The position numbers and the translations under genes are program-made. The notes under the pieces were generated by a model. The model was given only the letters and a program-made list of their open reading frames with translations, did not search any database and was not told the origin of the DNA. A DNA stretch of 64,000 nt from Kineococcus endophyticus (GTDB lineage Bacteria > Actinomycetota > Actinomycetes > Actinomycetales > Kineococcaceae): contig NZ_JBFNQN010000010.1 in assembly GCF_040796495.1 (NCBI RefSeq), forward strand, positions 62,001 through 126,000, written 5' to 3'. Positions 26,012-34,329 of the stretch are shown one piece after another. Every line of letters begins with the position of its first letter. Positions within the stretch are counted from its first letter, which is position 1.

Positions 26012-27105
26012 GCCGCGCCGGGGTCGGCGTCATCGGCGCCGGGAACATCTCCACGCAGTACCTGGAGAACCTCACGAAGTTCGCCGACGTCGAGGTCCGG
26101 TTCGTGGCGGACATCGCCCTGGACCGCGCTGCGGCGCAGGCCGAGGCCTTCGGCGTCCAGGCGTCGGGAACGGTCGAGGAGCTCCTGGCCCGCGACGACG
26201 TCGAGATCGTCGTCAACCTCACGATCCCGGCGGCGCACGCCGAGGTCGGGCGGCAGGTCCTGGCGGCGGGCAAGCACGTGTGGAGCGAGAAACCCCTCGC
26301 CCTGGACGCGGAGTCCGGCAAGGCCCTGCTCGCCGACGCCGAACGGCTCGGCCTGCGCGTCGCCTGCGCTCCGGACACGGTGCTCGGCGCGGGCATCCAG
26401 AGCGCCCTGCGGGCCATCGTCCGCGGTGACATCGGTCAGCCGCTCACCGCCACCACGATGTTCCACGTGCCGGGTCCGGAGGCGTGGCACCCGAACCCGG
26501 ACTTCCTGTTCGCCCACGGTGCCGGACCGCTGTTCGACATGGGCCCGTACTACGTGACGACGCTCGTCCACGCGTTCGGTTCCGCGAGCCGTGTGCAGGC
26601 CGTCGCGTCGCGGTCGGCGGCCACCCGCACCATCGCCTCGGGCCCGCGGGCGGGGGAGACCTTCCCCGTCGAGGTGCCCACCCACCACGCGGCGCTCATC
26701 GAGTTCGACGGCGGGCAGTCCGCGCAGTCCACGTTCTCGTTCCAGCACGCGCTGCCGCGCAACGGGTTCGTCGAGATCAACGGCACCGAGGGCACGATCG
26801 TGCTGCCGGACCCCAACACGTTCGAGGGCGACTCGACCCTGTGGCGCCTCGGGCAGGACGAGCCCACGACGCTGCCGGCCGTCGGTTCCACCTTCGGGCG
26901 GGGATCGGGCGTCCTGGACCTGGCCCGGGCCATCCGCACCGGGGGGACCGAACGCGCGTCCGGCGCCGTGGCCGCCCACGTGCTCGACGTCCTGCTCGCC
27001 GTCCGTGACGCGGCCGCGAGCGGCACGGCCGTCGAGATCGCCTCGACGGTGGCCCCGGTGGCCCCGCTGCCGGAGGACTGGGACCCGAGCGCCGCGACGC
27101 TCTGA
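26008..27105 (+). CDS. Gfo/Idh/MocA-family NAD(P)-dependent oxidoreductase
   Basis: 365 residues. Rossmann motif GVGVIGAGNISTQY at residues 4-17; EKPLALD with the family Lys about residue 95; the C-terminal beta-sheet domain includes DMGPYYVTTL. Members oxidise or reduce sugars and inositols. The GTG start overlaps the isomerase stop, so the two should work in one pathway. It is followed by the LacI gene after 40 nt. Confidence 0.9.
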   Translation: MSRAGVGVIGAGNISTQYLENLTKFADVEVRFVADIALDRAAAQAEAFGVQASGTVEELLARDDVEIVVNLTIPAAHAEVGRQVLAAGKHVWSEKPLALDAESGKALLADAERLGLRVACAPDTVLGAGIQSALRAIVRGDIGQPLTATTMFHVPGPEAWHPNPDFLFAHGAGPLFDMGPYYVTTLVHAFGSASRVQAVASRSAATRTIASGPRAGETFPVEVPTHHAALIEFDGGQSAQSTFSFQHALPRNGFVEINGTEGTIVLPDPNTFEGDSTLWRLGQDEPTTLPAVGSTFGRGSGVLDLARAIRTGGTERASGAVAAHVLDVLLAVRDAAASGTAVEIASTVAPVAPLPEDWDPSAATL

Positions 27106-27132
27106 GGCTCCCTCCGCCGCCGTGGGGGCCAG

Positions 27133-27138
27133 TACCCT
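27133..27138 (+). promoter_or_regulatory. -10 element for leaderless LacI gene
   Basis: TACCCT lies 7 nt before GTG 27146, identical in sequence and spacing to the promoter of the first DUF222/HNH gene. No ribosome-binding site precedes the start. It suggests that the regulator is transcribed separately from the upstream pair. Confidence 0.45.
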
Positions 27139-27145
27139 CGCGGGG

Positions 27146-28129
27146 GTGAGCAGGAACGTCACCCGCGCCGACGTCGCGCGCTACGCCGGGGTCAGCTCGG
27201 CGGTGGTGAGCTACGTCGTGAACGACGGCCCGCGCCCGGTCGCCCCGGCGACCGCGGCGCGGGTCCGCGAGGCCATCGAGGCGCTCGGCTACCGTCCGAA
27301 CACGACGGCCCAGGCGTTGCGGCGCGGGTCCTCGCGCCTGCTGGGGCACGTCGTCCCGGACCTGGGGAACCCGCTGTGGGCGGGGTTCGCGCTCGCCGTC
27401 GACGCGGTGGCCGCGGCGCGCGGGTACGACGTCCTGCTGGCCAGCACCGACGGTGGCGTCGAGGCCGAGCACCGACGCATCGAGGCCCTCAGCGCGCGCG
27501 GGGTGGACGCGATCGTCGTGACCAGCGTCATGGCGCGGCCCGACCTCGTGGCCCGCTCGGGTCTCGGGATCCCCCTGGTCCAGCTCAACACGTTCTTCGA
27601 GGTCCCGGGTTTCCCCAGCCTCGGGGTCGACGCGTTCGAGGGCGCCCGCGCGGGAACCGCGCACCTGCTGGGGCACGGCCGCGGTCCCGTCGCGCTCGTC
27701 ATCGGCGGGGAGGCGGGGGAACTGCGCGAGGAGGGCTGGCGCGCCGCGGCGCGCGAAGCCGGCAGCGGGGTGGGGCCCATCGCGCGGGGGGAGTTCTCCC
27801 GCCGGGGCGGGTACGACGCCGGCCGCCGCCTGTTCGCCCCGGACGACCACCCGCACGCGGTGTTCGTCAGTTCCGACCTGCAGGCCGTGGGCGTGCTGCG
27901 GGCGCTGCACGAACGTGGCCTGCGGGTGCCGGACGACGTCGCCGTCGTGAGCTTCGACGGGACCGAGGAGACGGAGTTCACGCTGCCCCCGCTCACGACG
28001 GTGCGGCAACCGGTGGAGGAGATGGCGCGGGCCGCCGTCGCCCGGGCGCTGGACCCCGCCCCCGACGGCGAGCACGAACGCCAGGTCCTGCCGGCCGAGC
28101 TCGTCGTGCGGCGCAGCTGCGGCTGCTGA
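27146..28129 (+). CDS. LacI-family transcriptional regulator
   Basis: 327 residues. N-terminal HTH VTRADVARYAGVSSAVVSYVVN and hinge helix (TTAQALRRGSSRLLG), then a periplasmic-binding-protein-like effector domain (VVPDLGNPLWAGFA to VSFDGTEETEF). It closes the isomerase/oxidoreductase cluster and is the obvious candidate regulator of it. The palindrome at 25189-25205 lacks the central CG usual for this family, so the link is not certain. Its 3' end is 2 nt from the convergent TetR gene. Confidence 0.92.
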   Translation: MSRNVTRADVARYAGVSSAVVSYVVNDGPRPVAPATAARVREAIEALGYRPNTTAQALRRGSSRLLGHVVPDLGNPLWAGFALAVDAVAAARGYDVLLASTDGGVEAEHRRIEALSARGVDAIVVTSVMARPDLVARSGLGIPLVQLNTFFEVPGFPSLGVDAFEGARAGTAHLLGHGRGPVALVIGGEAGELREEGWRAAAREAGSGVGPIARGEFSRRGGYDAGRRLFAPDDHPHAVFVSSDLQAVGVLRALHERGLRVPDDVAVVSFDGTEETEFTLPPLTTVRQPVEEMARAAVARALDPAPDGEHERQVLPAELVVRRSCGC

Positions 28130-28131
28130 GG

Positions 28132-28749
28132 TCAGGCGCCGCCGCCGCCGATGTCCCGGCGGCTGGGCAGCAGGCGTTCCAGGAGTTCCAGCGACCGCCG
28201 GACGTCGACGCCGTCGGGGTCGAGCAGCCACTGCACCTGCAGACCGTCCGAGGCGGCGATGACGAGGGCCGCTGCGTCCGCGGGGTCGAGGTCGGCGTCG
28301 ATGCGGCCCTCGCGCTGCCCGAGCGCGACCGCGTCGGCGAGTTCGGCCCGCACCCGCGAGAACCGCGCCTGGACGAACTCCCGGGTCAGCGGGTGCCGCT
28401 CCTGCAGCGCGTCGGCGGTCAGCGTCGCGTACAGCTGCACGAGGCCGGGCACCACGCGGTTGCGGTCCGCCGACCGCGCCATCTGCGCGACCGGACCGCC
28501 CGCGGCCGGGTCCTCGGGGGAGGAGTGGCGTCGTTCGTGCTCGCGGTAGGCCTCGACGAGGAGTTCGTCGCGGGAGCTGAAGTAGTGCCGCAGGGCGGCG
28601 TGCGAGACGCCGGTGCCGTCGGCGACCGACCGCAGGGAGGCCCCGTCGACCCCGTGCTCGGCGAACAGGTCGATGGCGTGGTCGAGGATCTGCTGCCGCC
28701 GCTCGATCCCCTTGCGGTACGCGCCGGGTCGCCCGGTTCCCTCAGCCAC
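28132..28749 (-). CDS. TetR-family transcriptional regulator
   Basis: 205 residues. The N-terminal HTH is visible: RQQILDHAIDLFAEHGVDGASLRSVA then GVSHAALRHYFSSRDELL. The C-terminal ligand domain is less conserved. The GTG start at 28749 follows TAGCAT by 6 nt, consistent with a leaderless transcript. It is divergent from the uronate-dehydrogenase-like gene, and the two -10 elements overlap, so it may control that gene and itself. Confidence 0.9.
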   Translation of the reverse strand: MAEGTGRPGAYRKGIERRQQILDHAIDLFAEHGVDGASLRSVADGTGVSHAALRHYFSSRDELLVEAYREHERRHSSPEDPAAGGPVAQMARSADRNRVVPGLVQLYATLTADALQERHPLTREFVQARFSRVRAELADAVALGQREGRIDADLDPADAAALVIAASDGLQVQWLLDPDGVDVRRSLELLERLLPSRRDIGGGGA

Positions 28750-28755
28750 CCGGCC

Positions 28756-28765
28756 ATGCTAAGAC
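28756..28765. promoter_or_regulatory. Overlapping divergent leaderless promoters sharing TA
   Basis: Minus strand: TAGCAT (28761-28756) ends 6 nt before GTG 28749. Plus strand: TAAGAC (28760-28765) ends 6 nt before GTG 28772. The hexamers share base pairs 28760-28761. The start codons are only 22 bp apart, so both transcripts would be leaderless. Confidence 0.5.
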
Positions 28766-28771
28766 CAGTGC

Positions 28772-29578
28772 GTGACCGAACACCCCCTCCTGCTCGTGAC
28801 CGGTGCCGCCGGCGGGCTCGGCCGTGAACTCGTCCCCCGGCTGCGGGCCGGGGGTTTCCGGGTCCGTTCCCTCGACCTGCCCACGCCGGGAGGAGCGGCG
28901 GACGGCGAGTGCGACGAGGTGCTCGTCGGGTCGGTCACCGACACCGACGTCGTGGACCGGGCCGTGGCGGGGGTCGACGCGGTCGTGCACCTCGCGGGGC
29001 TGAGCAAGGAACGCGCCTGGCCGGACGTGCTGCAGGCCAACGTCCACGGCACCTGGGTCCTGCTCGACGCGTGCGTCCGGGCGGGCGTCACCAAGGTGGT
29101 GTTCGCCTCCAGCAACCACGCCGTCGGTCTCACCGGGCGACCGGAGGGGGAACTGCTGGCCGCGGACACGCCGTTCCGCGCGGACAGCTACTACGGCTGG
29201 AGCAAGACGGCGGGGGAGTCGTTGTGCCGCCTGTTCGTCGACCGGGCCGGCCTCGACGTGGTCGTGCTGCGCATCGGTTCCTGCTTCCCGCACCCGGGGG
29301 GCGTGCGTGGGTTGTCGACGTGGATGTCGTACGACGACTGCGCCCGACTGGTGACGGCCGCGGTGGCGCCGCAGGTCACGGGGTGGCACTGCGTCTGGGG
29401 GGTTTCGGCGAACACCCGGCGGTGGTGGTCGCTCGCCGAGGGCGAGGCGATCGGGTACCACCCCCAGGACGACTCCGAGCAGTTCGCGGCCGAGGTGTTC
29501 GCGGCCGAGGGACCTCAGGAGGACGACGACCTCGTCGGCGGCGACTTCCACCGCACGCCCCTGGGGGAACCGAACTAA
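28772..29578 (+). CDS. NAD-dependent epimerase/dehydratase, uronate dehydrogenase-like
   Basis: 268 residues, short-chain (extended) Rossmann fold: VTGAAGGLG at residues 8-16, SSNHAVG carrying the active-site Ser, and YYGWSK with the Tyr-Lys pair. The later segments RIGSCFP, LSTWMSYDD and GVSANTRRWW match the pattern of uronate dehydrogenase, which oxidises glucuronate or galacturonate to the aldarolactone. Size also fits (about 265). Assignment is by pattern memory, not alignment. Divergent from TetR. The stop overlaps the convergent LysE gene by 4 bp. Confidence 0.8.
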   Translation: MTEHPLLLVTGAAGGLGRELVPRLRAGGFRVRSLDLPTPGGAADGECDEVLVGSVTDTDVVDRAVAGVDAVVHLAGLSKERAWPDVLQANVHGTWVLLDACVRAGVTKVVFASSNHAVGLTGRPEGELLAADTPFRADSYYGWSKTAGESLCRLFVDRAGLDVVVLRIGSCFPHPGGVRGLSTWMSYDDCARLVTAAVAPQVTGWHCVWGVSANTRRWWSLAEGEAIGYHPQDDSEQFAAEVFAAEGPQEDDDLVGGDFHRTPLGEPN

Positions 29579-30192
29579 CGGGCGCCGGCGATCGTCCCGA
29601 CCCCGAACGCCGTCAGGACGGCGGCGCTGACCCGGTCGAGCGTGCGGGTCACGCGCGGGCGGCGGATCCACTCGACCGCGCGGGCGGCGACGTGGGACAG
29701 CACCGTGAGGTACAGCAGGGCGACCCCCGCCTCGAGGGCCCCCAGCAGCAGGGTGCCGCGCGCCCCGGCACCGGCCGGGACGAACTGAGGGACCACCGCG
29801 AGGAAGAACAACCCCACCTTGGGGTTCAGGACGCACGAGACGAGGCCGGAGCGGAACGCCGTGGGCATCCGGGGCGCCGCGGCGGTGAGGGGTTCGCCGC
29901 TGCTCGCGCGCCGGTGCGCCAGGAACGTGCGGACCCCGAGGTGCACGAGGTAGCAGCCGCCGGCCACCTTCAGCACCTGGTAGGCCTGCGCCGAGCGTTC
30001 CAGCAGTGCGGCCAGGCCGACGGCGACCGCGCTCGCCCAGACGAGCGCCCCGAGCGCCGAACCCAGCGCCGTCACGACCCCGGCCCGCGCCCCGTGCAGG
30101 CTGTGCCGCAGGACGAGGAACGTGTTCGGGCCCGGTGTCAGCTCCAGCAGCAGGCACAGGGCGCAGAACGCGAGCACGGCGTCGAGGGTCAC
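29575..30192 (-). CDS. LysE/RhtB-family exporter
   Basis: 205 residues with five or six membrane helices. The family motif TPGPNTFLVLRHSLHGARAG lies near the N-terminus and the conserved NPKVGLFFLAVVPQF is in the middle. These transporters export amino acids or related small molecules; the substrate cannot be told. The GTG start overlaps the stop of the upstream HNH nuclease gene by 4 bp. The 3' end overlaps the convergent dehydrogenase. Confidence 0.88.
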   Translation of the reverse strand: MTLDAVLAFCALCLLLELTPGPNTFLVLRHSLHGARAGVVTALGSALGALVWASAVAVGLAALLERSAQAYQVLKVAGGCYLVHLGVRTFLAHRRASSGEPLTAAAPRMPTAFRSGLVSCVLNPKVGLFFLAVVPQFVPAGAGARGTLLLGALEAGVALLYLTVLSHVAARAVEWIRRPRVTRTLDRVSAAVLTAFGVGTIAGAR

Positions 30193-30968
30193 CCCGCGAG
30201 CGTAGGCGCGGGCGAGGGCTCACCGGGGCACGTCGAGAGCACGCGGGCCACCGCCTCCCGCTCGGCCGGGGTGACCCACAAGCCGTAGGCGGCCTTCACC
30301 GCCACCTGCCGCGCGACGTACCGGCAGCGGAAGCCGGCCGCCGGGGGCAACCACGTCGCCGCGTCCCCGTCGCCCTTGGCGGCGTTGAGGGAGCCGTCCA
30401 CGGCGAGCAGTTCCAGCGGGTCGTTGGCGAACGCGGTCCGGCGGGCCGCGTCCCACCCCTGCGCCCCCGTCCGCCACGCGTTGGACAGCGCGACCACGTG
30501 GTCGACCTGGACCTGCTCGCTGGTGCCGGGGCCGCGGACGAAGTCGATGCGCTCCCCGCCGTAGGGGTCGACGAGCTCCCCGCTCGCCACGACGCAGCCG
30601 CCGGACCCGGCGCGGAAGGAGACGTCGAGCAGGTCCCGGGCCAGGACGTCGTCCCGGGTCTGGCAGCCGTTGCGGTCGGTGTCGACCCAGCCGTCCCCGA
30701 ACCGCTCCCGCGCGTAGCCCGCGTGCGGTGCGGGCGCCCGGACGGCCAGCGTGGCGAGCTGGGCCAGGGCCGTCTGCGCGGACACCGCCGGGGGAGCGTC
30801 CCGGTCCGGTCGGGGGGCGCCGCCCAGCGCGACGAGGGCGACGAGCAGCGCCACGACCAGCAGCGAACCGAGCAGGAGGACGAGCGGCAGGGCGGGCGGG
30901 CCAGGGCGGCCCCGGACGGTCGGCACGGCCGACGATGCTGCCGCACGCGGGCTTTCGACGGTCGTCAC
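30189..30968 (-). CDS. Membrane-anchored or secreted HNH nuclease (DUF1524-type)
   Basis: About 259 residues from GTG 30968 (start uncertain; the frame is open to 31082). One hydrophobic segment (about 27-47) acts as signal anchor. The extracellular domain shows DTDRNGCQTRDDVLARDL, the catalytic DHVVALSNAW with the HNH His, FANDPLELLAVDGSLNAAKGD with the Asn, and CRYVARQVAVK. This is the pattern of secreted actinobacterial nucleases thought to digest extracellular DNA for nutrients. It is coupled by a 4-bp overlap to LysE and divergent from the phosphatase gene. Confidence 0.85.
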   Translation of the reverse strand: MTTVESPRAAASSAVPTVRGRPGPPALPLVLLLGSLLVVALLVALVALGGAPRPDRDAPPAVSAQTALAQLATLAVRAPAPHAGYARERFGDGWVDTDRNGCQTRDDVLARDLLDVSFRAGSGGCVVASGELVDPYGGERIDFVRGPGTSEQVQVDHVVALSNAWRTGAQGWDAARRTAFANDPLELLAVDGSLNAAKGDGDAATWLPPAAGFRCRYVARQVAVKAAYGLWVTPAEREAVARVLSTCPGEPSPAPTLAG

Positions 30969-31085
30969 GGCACCCGGCGTGTCACACTCGAGGACGCTGG
31001 AGAACGCCGGCGACCGTCCACCCGTCCCCAGGTTCGACCCTGTCCCAGCCCGGTCCCCACGCCGGTCGGCCGAGGAGCACACGTC

Positions 31086-33680
31086 ATGGACCGCCCGCCA
31101 CCGGCTGCTGCCGCGGCCGCGTTCGCCGGCGATGCCGACCGCGTCCAGTCCGCCCGGCGCCTCGTGACGGCCAGCAGCAACCCCGCGCTGGACCGGCTGG
31201 CCGAGCTCGCCGCCCGCCTGCTGGGGGCACCCGCCGCCCAGGTCTCCCTGCTGTCCGACGTCCAGACCATCTCCGCAGCCGTCGGGTCGGCCGCCGAGGG
31301 TGTCGCGGGTCCCGGGCAGCCGACGCCGCTGGCGGACTCGCTGTGCACCGTGACGGCGACGTCAGCCGGGCCCCTCGTCGTCACCGACGCCCTCGCCGAC
31401 GCGCGCGTCAGCGGGCTGCCGCCCGTCACGAGCGGCGCCGTCCGCGCCTACCTGGGGGTCCCCCTGCGGGGTCAGGACGGGCACGTCGTCGGCGCGCTGT
31501 GCGTCTTCGGGCCCGACGTGCGGGAGTGGGCGGGGTCCGACGTCTCGCTGATCACCGCGCTGGCGAGCTCCGCCGTGACCGAGCTGGAGCTGTCGGCGCT
31601 GTCCGTCGACCTCGAGGCGGTCCGCGTGCGCCACCAGCTCGCCGTCAGCGCGGGCGGGGTCGGCACGTTCGACTGGGACCTCGGCACCGGCAGTCTCACG
31701 TGGGACGAGAACCTGCTGCAGATGTTCGGCTACGCCGCCGACGACTTCGGACGCACCATCGAGGCGTTCAACGGCCGCGTCCACCCCGACGACCGCGCTC
31801 GCGTGACCCGCGCCCTGCAGGAGTCCATCGACACCGTCGGGCCCTACGAGGCGGAGTACCGCATCGTCCTCCCGGACGGCACCACGCGCTGGGTCCGGGC
31901 GAAGGGGCAGTCCCTGGCCGACGAGTCCGGCCGCGCCGCGCGCGTGCTGGGGGCGGCGTACGACACGACGGCGGCGCGTGACGAGGACGCCCGCATCGCC
32001 CGTGTCCTGGAGTCGATGTCGTCGGCGTTCTTCTCCCTGGACCGCGAGTTCCGGTTCAGCCACGTCAACGGCGAGGCCGAACGCGTCCTGGGGCGTTCGC
32101 GCGCGGACCTGCTGGGCGGCAGCGTCTGGGAGCTGTTCCCCGAGGCCGTCGGGTCGGAGTTCGAGACGCACTACCGCGCCGTGGCCGAGACCGGCGTGCC
32201 CGCGACGTTCGAGGCGTTCTACCCCGCGCCCCTCAACGCGTGGTTCGAGGTGCGGGCCTGGTCCGACCCCGACGGCCTGTCGGTCTCCTTCCTCGACGTC
32301 ACCGAGCGGATGCGCGCGCAGCGGGCGCTGGAGGCGGCGCACGCGGCCACGGCCGACGCGGCCGAGCGGTTGCGGCTCATCGTCCGCGTCAGCGAGGACC
32401 TCTCCTCCACGCTGGACGTGGAGGAGGCGTACGCGCGGCTCGCCCAGCACCTCGTGCCGGCGCTGGGGGACTGGTGCCTCGTCACCCTCGTCGACGAGGA
32501 CGGTGGGCTGCGCGACCTCGGTTGCCAGCACGCCGACGCGGCCCGCCGCGACCTCGTCGAGCAGTACCGCGAGGCGCGCCTGCAGGCGCTGGAGTCGAGT
32601 TCCTACCTGTTCCGCGTGTGGCGCACGGGCCAGCCCACCGGGGTCGCCGCCGGTGCCACCGAGTCCATCGCGGCGCAGCTGGCGCCGGGTTCCACGGCCC
32701 GGGAACTCCTGGAACGGCTGGCGCCGCAGGCGTTCGAGTGCCTGCCGGTGCGCGCTCGCGGGCGCACGGTCGGGCTCATCAGCCTGTTCCACGACCGGGC
32801 GGCAGACCGGCTCTCGGCCGAGGACCTCCTGCTGGCGACGGAGGTCGGCGACCGCGCGGGTCTGGCCCTCGACAACGCCCGGCTCTACTCCCAGCAGCAC
32901 CGGGTCGCCGAGGGGTTGCAGCGCAGCATCCTCACGCCGCCGGTCCAGCCGGACCACGTGCAGGTCGCGGTGCGGTACCGGCCCGCGGCCCGCGCCGCGC
33001 GCGTGGGGGGCGACTGGTACGACGCCTTCCTGACCCCCGACGGCGCCACGGTGCTCGTCATCGGCGACGTCATGGGCCACGACATCGACGCGGCCGCCGC
33101 CATGAGCCAGGTCCGTTCGCTGCTGCGCGGGATCGCCTACAGCACAGGGGCTTCGCCGGCGCGGGTGCTGTCGGGCCTGGACGCCGCGATGGAGGGCCTG
33201 GACGTGGGGACCACGGCGACGGCGGTCGTGGCCCGCCTGGAGCTGTCCGGGGAGCGGACCCACGTGCGCTGGTCCAACGCCGGGCACCTCGACCCGCTCG
33301 TCGTCAGCCCCGACGGTTCGGTCCGGTCGCTGGACTCCGGGGCGTCGGAGCTGCTGCTCGGCATCGACCCGACCGCCGCCCGTTCCGACCACGTCGCGGT
33401 GCTCGAACGCGGGTGCACGGTGCTCGCCTTCACCGACGGCCTCATCGAACGCCGGGACATCCCGCTGGAGGAGCGCATCGCGCTGCTGCGCTCGGTCGTC
33501 GCCGACCTCGCGGGACAGAGCCTGGAGGACCTCCTCGACGGCGTCCTCGAACGGCTCGTCCCCGGCGAGCACGAGGACGACGTGGCGCTGCTCGCGTTCC
33601 GGCTGCACCCCCTCGAGGGCGACCGGCCGGCGGAAGCAGGCCCCGAGCGCGTGCCCCGGGGCCTGCCTCCCGTGCGCTGA
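31086..33680 (+). CDS. GAF-PAS-PAS-GAF-SpoIIE serine phosphatase
   Basis: 864 residues; ATG with GAGGAG 9 nt upstream. Order: GAF (about 25-180), PAS with PAC (about 185-300; WDENLLQMFGYA, TRWVRAKGQSL), second PAS (about 305-430), GAF (about 445-620), then a PPM-type SpoIIE phosphatase (about 635-845) with metal-binding GGDWYDAF, VIGDVMGHDIDAAA, SNAGHL and EHEDDVALLAF. It should dephosphorylate an anti-sigma-factor antagonist in response to ligand, light or redox sensed by the N-terminal domains. No HATPase kinase domain is fused, unlike some relatives. It is followed tail to tail by a TetR gene. Confidence 0.9.
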   Translation: MDRPPPAAAAAAFAGDADRVQSARRLVTASSNPALDRLAELAARLLGAPAAQVSLLSDVQTISAAVGSAAEGVAGPGQPTPLADSLCTVTATSAGPLVVTDALADARVSGLPPVTSGAVRAYLGVPLRGQDGHVVGALCVFGPDVREWAGSDVSLITALASSAVTELELSALSVDLEAVRVRHQLAVSAGGVGTFDWDLGTGSLTWDENLLQMFGYAADDFGRTIEAFNGRVHPDDRARVTRALQESIDTVGPYEAEYRIVLPDGTTRWVRAKGQSLADESGRAARVLGAAYDTTAARDEDARIARVLESMSSAFFSLDREFRFSHVNGEAERVLGRSRADLLGGSVWELFPEAVGSEFETHYRAVAETGVPATFEAFYPAPLNAWFEVRAWSDPDGLSVSFLDVTERMRAQRALEAAHAATADAAERLRLIVRVSEDLSSTLDVEEAYARLAQHLVPALGDWCLVTLVDEDGGLRDLGCQHADAARRDLVEQYREARLQALESSSYLFRVWRTGQPTGVAAGATESIAAQLAPGSTARELLERLAPQAFECLPVRARGRTVGLISLFHDRAADRLSAEDLLLATEVGDRAGLALDNARLYSQQHRVAEGLQRSILTPPVQPDHVQVAVRYRPAARAARVGGDWYDAFLTPDGATVLVIGDVMGHDIDAAAAMSQVRSLLRGIAYSTGASPARVLSGLDAAMEGLDVGTTATAVVARLELSGERTHVRWSNAGHLDPLVVSPDGSVRSLDSGASELLLGIDPTAARSDHVAVLERGCTVLAFTDGLIERRDIPLEERIALLRSVVADLAGQSLEDLLDGVLERLVPGEHEDDVALLAFRLHPLEGDRPAEAGPERVPRGLPPVR

Positions 33681-34313
33681 TCAGCGTCCGGGGGAGTCCT
33701 GGTCGCGCAGGTCCTCGAGACCGGTCAGCAGGCTCTCCAGACCGAGGTGGAACGCACGGGCGGACCGGTCGCCCGGTTGCGCCTTGGTCGCCCGGATTGC
33801 CCGCGAGAGCGGGGAGTCGGGACGTCCCGAGTCGGCCCAGACCTCCACGGGCGCACCGGCGTCCAGCGCCGAACCGAGGACGAAGTTGTCGAGCACCGTG
33901 ACGGCGTGCAGGAGTTCCTCGTCGTCGAACCCGGCGTCGTGCAGGACCCGCGCCAACGTCTCGTAGCTGGCCAGGGTCGACGGGTGGGTGACGGTCTGCG
34001 CCGTCATGAGCGGCACCGCGGCGGGGTGGGCCACGAACGCCGAGCGGTACCGCCCGGCCCAGCGCCGGACGAAGTCCTGCCAGCTCTCACCGGGCAGGGG
34101 TTCCTCGGGCATCGCCTCCTCGGTGAGCAGCCCGCGCAACCCCTCGACGAGTTCCTCCCGCCCGCCCTTGAAGTGGTGGTAGAGCGAGGAGGTCCCGACG
34201 TCGAGCTGCCGGGCGAGCTTGGGCAGCCCGAGTTCCCCGGTCCGGTCGAGCTGCTCGAGCGCGGCACGCAGGATCTGCTCGCGGGACAGGAGCGGGGTGC
34301 TGGGACGGGCCAT
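33681..34313 (-). CDS. TetR-family transcriptional regulator
   Basis: 210 residues. HTH: REQILRAALEQLDRTGELGLPKLARQLDVGTSSLYHHFKGGREEL. The C-terminal domain resembles the tetracycline-repressor-like class (WAGRYRSAFVAHPAAVPLM). ATG with GGAGA 9 nt upstream. It is last in the operon permease - amidohydrolase - agmatine deiminase - TetR, with 16 nt to the gene before. A TetR-like operator is found at the head of the operon (38526-38546), so autoregulation by this protein is likely. Confidence 0.9.
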   Translation of the reverse strand: MARPSTPLLSREQILRAALEQLDRTGELGLPKLARQLDVGTSSLYHHFKGGREELVEGLRGLLTEEAMPEEPLPGESWQDFVRRWAGRYRSAFVAHPAAVPLMTAQTVTHPSTLASYETLARVLHDAGFDDEELLHAVTVLDNFVLGSALDAGAPVEVWADSGRPDSPLSRAIRATKAQPGDRSARAFHLGLESLLTGLEDLRDQDSPGR

Positions 34314-34329
34314 GGGGATCTCCGGTGGT

